This document shows positions 56,149 to 64,000 of a DNA stretch of 64,000 bases, piece after piece. Source of the stretch: Camellia lanceoleosa (taxonomy: Eukaryota; Streptophyta; Magnoliopsida; Ericales; Theaceae); assembly GCA_025200525.1 (NCBI GenBank), contig CM045758.1:60576649-60640648 (forward strand), read 5' to 3'. The position numbers were made by a program, and so were the translations under genes. The stretch's first letter is position 1. Each line of letters opens with the position of its first letter. The notes beneath the pieces were generated by a model, which did no database searches, had not been told where the DNA came from, and saw only the letters and a list, made by a program, of their open reading frames with translations.

Positions 56149-57395
56149 GGTGCCGTTTGGTAACACTTACGTTTTCAGTTTTCTGTTTATATTTACAAAA
56201 AATTTTAAAACCTAAATAAAAACTTGTTTGGTAAAATTTTTGATTTATAAATTAGTGGTCTCAGTTTATAAATTTTGCCAAAAAATGAAAACATAAAAAA
56301 TGTGTTTTTATTTTGAGTTTTCAGTTTTTTTTTTTTTTTTTTTACCACCCAATACTAGCCACCACCCACTACCATTTTCCACCACCGTCTTCCACCACCA
56401 CCACCTACCTCCCACTACCACCCGCCACCACCACTCACCACCCACCTGCTACCACTACCCACCACCCACCACCCACCACAACCCACCTGCTCACCCCTCG
56501 CCACCACCACCACCACCGCCACCACCACCACCACCCACCCGCCACCACCCACCACCCGCCACTACCATCCACCACCCGCCACCTATTTGCCACCACCACT
56601 CACCACCCACCACCCATCTGCCACCACAATCCACCACCTGCCACCACCCACCACCACCACCACCATCACCCACCACCCACCCGCCACTCACCTGCCACCA
56701 CCACCTACCACCACCACCACCCACTTGCTACCACCTACCACCCACCACCGTCACCCACCCACCCACTACCACCACCATCACCCGCCACCTACCCGCAACC
56801 ACCCACCACTACCCGCCATCCGCCACCCACCTGCCACCACCACCCGCCACCACTGCCACCACCCACTCGCTACCACCCGCTACCGTCACCCACTCATCCA
56901 CCATCACCACCCACCTACCACCACTTGCCATCCGCCACCCACCTGCTACCACTACCCCCCCACCACCACCACCCGCCACCGTCACCTACCCACCCACAAC
57001 AACCACCCGCCACCACCACCCACCTGTCACCAGCCACCACCACCCGCTATCCGCCACCCACCTGCCACCACCACCTGCCTGCCGCCACCACCACCACCAC
57101 CACCACTCACTCGCTACCACTCACCACCTGCCACCGTCACTCACCCACCCACCACCATCACTACCCACCCGCCACTACCAGCTACCCACCGTCACCACTT
57201 TTCACCACCGTCTTCCGCCGCCACTTGTCACCACTTGTCATTTCTCACTCTTTTTTATATTTTTAAATTTTTTTTAAACATTTTGTCAATTACCAAACGC
57301 ATTTGTAGTTTATGTTTTTCTAAAAATAAACAAAAACCAGTTTATAAATTTTTTGTAAATATAAACTGAAAACGTAAACGTTACCAAACATATTG
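56149..57395. mobile_element. Long-TIR (foldback/MITE-like) element inside the solo LTR
   Basis: GTTTGGTAACACTTACGTTTTCAG followed by TTTATATTTACAAAAAATTT at the left (from 56155) is repeated in inverted form at the right end (57340-57389), giving a terminal inverted repeat of about 45-50 bases. The outermost bases (GGTGCCG versus ATATTG) do not match well, so the exact ends and target duplication are uncertain. The TIR start resembles hAT-type MITEs. The interior is almost wholly a CCACCACCC-rich minisatellite. Confidence 0.6.
56343..57240. repeat. CCACCACCC-type minisatellite (about 900 bp)
   Basis: Degenerate 3-, 12- and 15-bp units such as CCACCACCCGCCAC and CACCCACCTGCCAC run the length of this region with strong strand asymmetry: C on plus, G on minus. 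The repeats keep all three plus-strand frames open for up to about 325 codons of His, Pro and Thr, which is a by-product of composition and not evidence of a gene. Confidence 0.85.
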
Positions 57396-59980
57396 AAAAT
57401 GTTCTAACTTTTGCAAATTAGTCTATACTTGTATGCATCACATAGTAAAGATAGTCTAACAATCAGAACAAGAGCATATAAGCTACATAAGATTTACATC
57501 ATAATTAGTAAAGGCCGATCTTTGATCAGACGAGTAGGGTGCTCAATTCATGACCTTCAACTCTCGTATCTAAGTTCCCGAGCCGATACACTTTGGTGAT
57601 GACGGATAAGTGACCTTTGGCATGAGTCACAAGTTTCCTAAATTTTTAAAAAACATTTAGGTAGCGACTCTGTAATCTAGTAAAACAGTCCATTTTTGAC
57701 ATTTTGATTCAAAATCGATTTTCCAAAAGAATTGCCGGATTTGGACTCATTTGTGTTTATCTATTTCACATTATACTTGTGAAATCAAATTCAGAATCAT
57801 AGGAGTCCGAACTATAGCGCTATCATATCCGAAAGGAGCATGAAAAGCAAGCTATAATAATGAGCCGAATTTTAATGTATGCAAAAATGGATACAAAGCA
57901 TGGCAATGATATGAAACGAAAACATGACACTATATGCAACCACGATAAGCATATAAATAAAAATGAGAAAGAAATAACAGTTGGAAGACATACAAATATT
58001 ACAAGTTGGCTCTCATACAAAAGGGTCCGAATGATTATCCTAATTAACTAATTATTACAAACACAAATGAATAAACTAATTAATTAACTATTACAAATTC
58101 GAATGAAGTAACTAATTAATTGCAAATCTAATCTAATGGAGTTGAACGGAATGCGAGGAAACGCATATGCATGACTAAGAACATCCTCTGTAAACCTCTC
58201 TGTTTGCTGCCACAATCTGCTCTATTTACAGTCAGAAATTTGTTTTGTTTTGGCCTCAGGATTTGTTCTGTTCTACCGCAAAATTACCACTGTCGTACAA
58301 AATGGGTGGCCGGCCGGCCTGCCTGATCAATTGGTCGGCCGTGCAGAGTAATGGTTGGCCAGCCACTGTTTCTGGGGAATACGCTGCTGAAATAGAGCAA
58401 GACAGAGTGTTTCTAGGAGATGTTTATCCTTTCTTCCCTTCCCTATCATGAAGATGATCAAGGGAGGAGTAGATTCGATTCTCAAATCATCAATCATCAC
58501 AAATTTGTTGCGTGATGATCTTAGAAACGATAGGACAAGAGTTAATAAATGCAACAAAAGACAAACAATACATCCTTCCTATCATGGAGTTACCTCAAGA
58601 AAGGGGGTAGACTCACCTCATGAATCATCGAACATCACTAAAATAGTATGTGATTATCTAGAAGCAATAGATTTAGTATAACGTCTGACTGAACCTAACC
58701 AAATTTCATTACATTTTTACCGCTTTTTTACCCCAATTTTATTAGCCTTTTTACTTTACCTTTTCCATTTTCTTTATCTTTTCTTCTTTTTTGTCCAAAG
58801 GTGATCATTATGTCCACTAAGTCCAAAACAATAAAGATTAGCAAGCATGACTTGACTCGAGAAATGAGCTCTTCGAGCCCTTTTCTATGGGAGAAATTAC
58901 AAAGGAAGAATCAAACCTATTTACAAGCGATAATGACTAGTCAAACCCAAAAAGAGCTATAATGACTCTGAATTCAAACCCAATAATGAACTATAATGAA
59001 TCTTTCCTTTACGATATCCAAGGGTCTAAATAAAAAATTTGTCCCTTAGAAGTGATGCACCGCTGATAAAGGGAAGTATCAAACAAGAGACTGTGCTTAG
59101 CATAAAAAAGACGTGATGCCCTAATAATGAACTCCGAAGAGATTAAATCGATTAGCATATGGAACCCCTTTCTTATGCCATGAATGAAAATCTTTTGGGT
59201 GATATAACTCTTAATCAAAGAATCAAAGAATCAAAGAAAGGATGGAGGTTGTAGAGTGCAAATGAAAAGTAGATGATTACAACAACATGAATATACATGA
59301 AAGCTAAAAAAAAAAAAATTAAAAAAAAAAAGAGAAGAAGAAGAAAGAAAAAGACCATTAACTCAAATGGATTGGAAGCTATGGCCTATACACTAAATCC
59401 ATGAGGCTTTACAACAACACAACTATAATATTCAAAGCATAAATTAAATAAACACATTAAACAACCCCTAAACTCCAAAAAACAGTGGCCAAAATCAAAA
59501 GAAACAAAGTAGAAAAGGTAAAACAACAAGCTATAGAACAAGGCCTAAGGAAGGGTGGCTAACCTCTCCTTCTTTTGTGACTTTAAATCACATATTTCAA
59601 GCCCCAAAACACTCCGAAAACAGCAAGTAAATACATGGAAAAGAGATAGAGAAAAGATGGTGAAAAAGTTCAAAATTCACTTCTTGAAAGAGAGGATGAG
59701 CTTCGTAGTTCACAAACCACAAAGGCACTCTCCAAGAGCTGAAATTGTATTCGAGAATCTTAGCAAAAGCTTTAAGTTCAAGCTTAGAAGTTGTATGTAT
59801 TGTGTATGTATATTGCAAGAGGGTAGAGAAGATGGTTGGTCAAGCTTTGGGCTATTGGGGAATTTTTCTAACCCCGAACCATAAGGACGGTCTTGTAGAA
59901 AAGCAGGTTCTCACGTTGGAAATATCAGCAAAGAGACAATTGGTGCAAAGCATGCACATAGGGACAGTTGGCTGTTGTAA

Positions 59981-60040
59981 AATATATACCTGTGCTAAAC
60001 ATGGCCGACCGGCCGGCCATGAGGATGTACGGCCGACCTT
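59981..60040 (-). promoter_or_regulatory. Candidate promoter of outer 5' LTR: GGCCGGC cluster plus TATA-like box
   Basis: On the minus strand GGTCGGCCGTACATCC and ATGGCCGGCCGGTCGGCCAT (60040-60001) are followed within about 13 bases by GGTATATATT. Confidence 0.45.
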
Positions 60041-60264
60041 CTAAAAATGGCCTTCCATTCATTTGTTTAGCCAGCTCTTCTCTGAGTGGTCAGGCTAGAA
60101 AAAATAAGGTTTTTGTTCAAATGGGGTACGAGGTTTAGTTTTTAAAGCTTGAAACCGTATTATTTTGCTGAAGTTTCGAACGATTGCATAACGTAACATT
60201 TCATCATCGAGTGTTCAGAGTAAGGCACCCAAATCTTAAGGGCGGTCAAAATGGGGTGTCTACA

Positions 60265-60312
60265 AGAAGTATGCCAAGAACCGCATCGAGCACACTTGGG
60301 AGGCATTCACAC
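60265..60312. other. 48-base segment between two retroelements
   Basis: A short stretch between the outer 5' LTR and the next LTR. It can be read on the plus strand as KYAKNRIEHTWEAF, which looks protein-like, but it is too short to identify. It may be a target-site remnant of a further element or gene. Confidence 0.3.
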
Positions 60313-62668
60313 TGGCACGCCCCGGATTTACGAGGTCCGGCCCACGTAAGTAAACTACCCAACGATAGACGATAGCTAACAACACTTATGCAGATGTATA
60401 TAATATAGGCACACAGTACATGTGTTATTCCAATTTTATACATTCTTAGATACAGCATCTGAGTCGAATGGATGCTCTATAATTAAAACATACAAAGATG
60501 TTATAATCAAATTAAAATGCCCAAAGACTTACATCATATACAAAGGTGTAACCTTTATAAGAATGGCACACAGCCAACAGTGACATAAATGGCCCAAGGC
60601 CTACAAATAATGAACCACCCTACATGGTTCTGAACACAACTTCACTGTCTCAGTGCACATCCACATAAGCATACCTAAAAACATTTTTAGCCACGTAAGG
60701 TGAACATAAAGCTCAATAGGAAATATTTCAAAAACTAAATATGTTCCACCAATGCAAATGATCATGAATGCAATACATATGTATATAATATGCCCAAATG
60801 CATTTTCAAATCCACTTGTTTTCTCAATGAAAACCCTTTCTTCCCAATCTTCAAAACCTTTCGTTTATTCAAAACACTTTCTGAATTCAATACATTAGTT
60901 TGATATAAAATCCGTTTCCACAAGTCAATCCAAGTATCTCAATACCAACTAGCAATTTCATTGCCAATTCCAATATGAATACATCGTTAACCAACAATAA
61001 TTACATTGTTAAGACTATTTTAAGATCATTTCTTTCCAAAACCAAAACGATAATAAATAAAATGGGTAAATCTCCAAAACCAATACAACCTTTCACAGAA
61101 ATTTTGTCCGTAGGAAACCGTCAAATGGGACCCATGTAAATGTAGGCTACACAAGCACTACCATTGCCATTTTACGAAAATTTCGTCCGCAAGATCGACA
61201 CCCATGTATACGCACGATTTTTGAGACTTTCACCCTAGACACATAGGCCAACTTAACGAATGTAGCAACAACCTTTTTCCAGATTCACCATTATATTTAT
61301 CCTTTTCAAATAGCACAATACATGTTCAAAATATTATTTTTCCAAAACAATGAAAATGTTCTAAATCCATTACATGCTGCATGATACGCATGATTTATAA
61401 ATAGTTTAGTTTGCCTAGTTCGCATGCAATTTCTACAACAATCATAGCTATCTTCAACCGATAGCCCAAAATAAATATCTCTAAACAGATAAATAAATTT
61501 CATTAAATATACACTTTTTCAAAATCTCAAATGGGAGTGATATTACATATCCAACTCCACCATCATCATTAATCTTCATTTCAATTTCACATTACTCAAC
61601 ATTTATTTCATTTCCTCTTTACAATCTCAACAATTACATTTTAGGACATAATCACTTTCCCCTTTGAAAATCCATTTCAATGCAAGAAATAGCTTATTTC
61701 AACATATATCAACTCTAATTTCATAATCATAACATTTTTCAAGAAAACATTTGGAAACCCCTCTTTTACATTTTGATTTAATAATCCAACAATTTTCTAA
61801 AAGATCAACATTTTAGGGTTTCTCCAAATTAGGGCTTTTTACTTTTAAAAGCTCATATACATTTTTTGTAAGTGGAAAATAAACTTTTTGTAGCTAAACT
61901 ATAGCTCAACAATCCCATTTTGAATATACCCTTACTTACAAAACAAATTTCCAAAAATTAATACAAGAACAATAGAATCTATATATTTAAAATACACCAC
62001 AAATACACTATCGAACTCATATTGAGTTTAAGAAATAGATCCTACCTCTTGAAGCAAGAAGGAAACAAGTCAAAAAAATCACTAGCAGTGAAATGAAGAT
62101 CTGTTGAGATTAAATGGAAGCCCTCATCGTGCTCTATGTTTTGGTATATGGAACTAGAGGTCAAAGATGTATAGAAATAGATGAAATCAATGCTAAAAAA
62201 CTTAAGAAAGCAAAAATGGCGGAAGGAGAGAGACAAAGGAGTGAAAAGTGAAGAGGTTTGACCTAAAAAGTGACTTTCATAGACTTGATTTTGCGCAGTA
62301 TGCTTGAGCGTTGAAAGTTGCGCTCAAGAGCACTATGCTCACAACACAGATTTGCAAATTTCAAACAGGTATAACTCTCATCCGGACTCTATTTAGGGTC
62401 GTTCTTCTGTCCAAATTGAAGCCCCGGAAGTAAGCTTTCCAATGGTTCTTGCCTCACATCAAGATTCAAAGTGTGGAAAGGGAAAATGATAAAATAGTGA
62501 AGACTACTCAATAACAACTATTCAAATTTGGAGTTTTTGATTCAATCTCACCTAACAACTATGGTAACACCTCAACCAAGGCTCAAATATCGACTAAGAA
62601 GGTTCCCACTCAAGATAATCAAAGAGTCAAATATAATTCCATTATAACAAGAAGTACATAGTTCTACA
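60313..62668 (-). repeat. LTR of an unrelated Ty3/gypsy element (Tekay/Del-like candidate), minus strand
   Basis: On the minus strand it starts TGTAGAACTATG (62668) and ends GGGGCGTGCCA (60313), with TG/CA termini and a length of 2356 bp. Directly upstream on that strand is a purine-rich CCTAAGGTGGAGAGG (62684-62670), preceded by GGGGACGAAATTT, a wording familiar from the 3' region of Tekay/Del-type chromoviruses. This makes it the 3' LTR of an element lying to the right. The family label is from memory and was not tested. Confidence 0.5.
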
Positions 62669-64000
62669 ACCTCTCCACCTTAGGAAATTTCGTCCCCAAA
62701 ATTGAAGAAACGCCAACACCCAAAAGCCACTCAATGATTACAAAGGATACAACACCTGCCAATGTTTAGATCCATCGTGGGATAAGTTCCCAAATTATAC
62801 ATTCAACACCTCGGGAACCCAAAAATGCCTGAACAACAAAACACCAAGGAACAAACACAGATGCGTCTTCGACCCACATAACTTGTAGTGGTCTATGAGA
62901 CAAGAAGCAACAACCACCACAACAACAACAATAACCACTCGGACTCAAAGACGTCAACCACGCCTGAATCACCTACAACACCAAAATCACCACTGAGTGC
63001 TCAAACACTTGAACACAGAGAATAAGAGAAGTCCTTTCACACCAGACTCTCGATCAACTCTCGGAACAAGAACACAAGGCAAAATACGGCTAAAGAATAA
63101 CAAATACGGCATAACAAGCCTTGGACAAATTCTAAACCCCCATAAAGTAAACACATAGCACATAACTAGCAACTCAGGCTAGATCACAACGCACTGCACA
63201 ACACAAGGTACCACATCCATGTTAAAGAAAATTCCTTACTTTTCCCATTTGCCTCAAAACACTTTGCTTTTCCAAAAGGTGCCCAAACCGCACCATCACA
63301 ATCCAGATACATATTTTCAACCGTCCACAACAAAACTCAAAGATTTCCAAACTGTTTTTCCTAAAACCATAGATGATATTTATAACACAAAACCATTTTC
63401 ATTTTGTTTCTGATTTCTTGGATTCAACTTTTAGTAAACCGAAAACTTACGTTTTAATTCAAAACTGTTTTAGTTCAAGAAAAATTTTCCCCTCAAAATC
63501 ATTCATTAGCATTCATTTGGTGAACCACAACACGGTCGCCCAACAAAACCCATCACACCCACGATGATGCTACAATACCAAAACCAAATTTCCACGATGA
63601 GAATCCAAAAACTTTCCAAAATGCTAGCAATGCAATAACACAAGAAAAGAAATTTCACACCTACAATCACATAATGGAGCAAAAGCATAGTAAAATCGTA
63701 ACCCCAAACCAGTTACCTCAACCTCAAAATAACTTCCCAACTGTCTATAAGGAACCTACATACCACACAATTACACAGCCTTTAATTCCAATCTATTCCT
63801 GAGATGACTATATGCCAACCAACCCAAGTACCAACCAACCAACTATCCAATACCATTATTCCACACTAGCCTTCAAACGCCAATAAACCATTTAACTCCA
63901 CTTATCTCAACACCACACCAACACATATTGCCTAGCCAAACCAACTCTAGGATGGAGTTCCTCACACAATCTTAAATTCTCATTAAATCACACCGGATTT
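62669..64000. other. PPT and 3' internal region of the minus-strand element; no gene recognised
   Basis: The PPT is at about 62670-62684. Beyond it I find no gypsy protein signature on either strand. The sequence may be an unusually long 3' untranslated region, a non-autonomous (LARD-like) element, or other sequence. CCAAC-type phrases recur near the right edge (63815-63950). Confidence 0.4.

Larger units (their letters stand above)
53367..57856 (+). mobile_element. Solo LTR of a third related Tat-type subfamily
   Basis: It starts TGTAGACACCC, and its end (AGGAGTCCGAACTATAGCG ... AAAGCAAGCTATA) aligns with the 3' end of the outer LTR, with CTACA changed to CTATA. There is no internal element sequence, so it is probably what remained after recombination between the LTRs of an inserted element. 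It holds a GGCCGGC cluster (53546-53668), a TATA box (53741-53747), a TTAATTAG-rich block ending TTTATTTGGACCCTCC (55380-55577), and a nested long-TIR element (about 56149-57395). Without the latter it is about 3.2 kb. Confidence 0.8.
13109..60264 (-). mobile_element. OUTER Tat-type Ty3/gypsy retrotransposon, interrupted by two younger insertions
   Basis: Read on the minus strand the order is: 5' LTR (60264-52499), PBS (52493-52476), leader, gag (about 51588-49777), protease region (49776-47712), [inner element 47706-23622], RT, RNase H, archaeal-type RNase H, integrase (23621-20137), the antisense genes B (18215-19438) and A (15873-17545), and a truncated 3' LTR (15872-13109). The second RNase H and the antisense extra genes point to the Tat lineage (Ogre/Retand-like). 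Removing the inner element and the solo LTR leaves about 18.6 kb. All sense genes carry stops. The 3' end has lost the PPT and the start of the 3' LTR through a deletion. Confidence 0.85.
52499..60264 (-). repeat. Outer element 5' LTR, split by a solo LTR
   Basis: On the minus strand it starts TGTAGACACCCCATTTTGACC (right end 60264) and ends CCAGCTACA (left end 52499). The two LTR parts are 60264-57857 and 53366-52499, about 3.27 kb in all, interrupted by 53367-57856. The U3 has a GGCCGGC cluster (60001-60040) followed by a TATA-like GGTATATATT (59990-59981). A second cluster is at 58306-58368. The part at 52620-52870 matches the U5 of the inner LTR. Confidence 0.85.

Noticed and set aside
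56300..57369. Three overlapping plus-strand open frames of 260-325 codons rich in His, Pro and Thr
   Set aside because: They come from the CCACCACCC minisatellite, which lacks stops in all three frames. There is no domain, and the frames start in AT-rich transposon sequence.
53367..57856. Full-length third retrotransposon
   Set aside because: No PBS, PPT, internal genes or second LTR; only one LTR bounded by a 5-bp duplication.
62766..63413. Short frames right of the last LTR, considered as gypsy pol remnants
   Set aside because: None contains integrase, chromodomain or RNase H motifs.
1..64000. tRNA, rRNA or organelle-derived sequence
   Set aside because: I saw no cloverleaf with conserved boxes, rRNA core or plastid gene while reading; a tRNAscan or BLAST search would be decisive.

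Overview
This window looks like repeat-filled nuclear DNA of a flowering plant, probably a eudicot. It is AT-rich, has no bacterial gene layout, and is packed with plant transposon families: CACTA, Helitron, Tourist-type MITE and Ty3/gypsy. I found no ordinary host gene that I could defend. Every strong coding signal belongs to a transposable element, and the host species cannot be named from this alone.

Positions 1-8110 are the right-hand part of a CACTA transposon. It has subterminal GGCGACTAAA-type repeats at both sides, a recognisable terminal repeat at 8093-8110, and an internal array of about twenty ~161-bp repeats that carry CACGTG. Its left end lies outside the window. Positions 8111-13108 are AT-rich spacer with simple repeats, a Helitron-like element ending at 10523, and a 228-bp Tourist-like MITE with a TTA target duplication (11420-11647).

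Positions 13109-60264 are a nest of giant Ty3/gypsy retrotransposons of the Tat type (Ogre/Retand-like, with two RNase H domains). An OUTER element lies on the minus strand: 5' LTR 52499-60264, PBS, gag, protease, then RT-RNase H-aRNase H-integrase at 23621-20137, then two antisense genes, then a truncated 3' LTR at 13109-15872. A sibling INNER element of about 24.1 kb (23622-47706, plus strand, 4.1-kb LTRs) sits between its protease and RT regions. A solo LTR (53367-57856) of a third, related subfamily sits in the outer 5' LTR. That solo LTR itself contains a long-TIR element (about 56149-57395) filled with a CCACCACCC minisatellite. Beyond 60264 lies the LTR of an unrelated gypsy element on the minus strand (60313-62668), its polypurine tract, and unassigned flank.

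Both Tat elements carry, between integrase and 3' LTR and on the opposite strand, an extra module of two intron-containing genes of the plant mobile domain (PMD, 'aminotransferase-like') kind, called A and B here. Inner gene B (two exons, 383 codons) is still open from start to stop, while all sense genes are broken by stops and frameshifts. The most interesting signal is a cluster of GGCCGGC-type motifs just upstream of a TATA-like box. It is found in front of the sense LTR promoters of all three subfamilies and in front of the antisense genes, including a 17-bp stretch shared between an LTR and the gene B promoter. This suggests that one upstream module controls both directions of the element.
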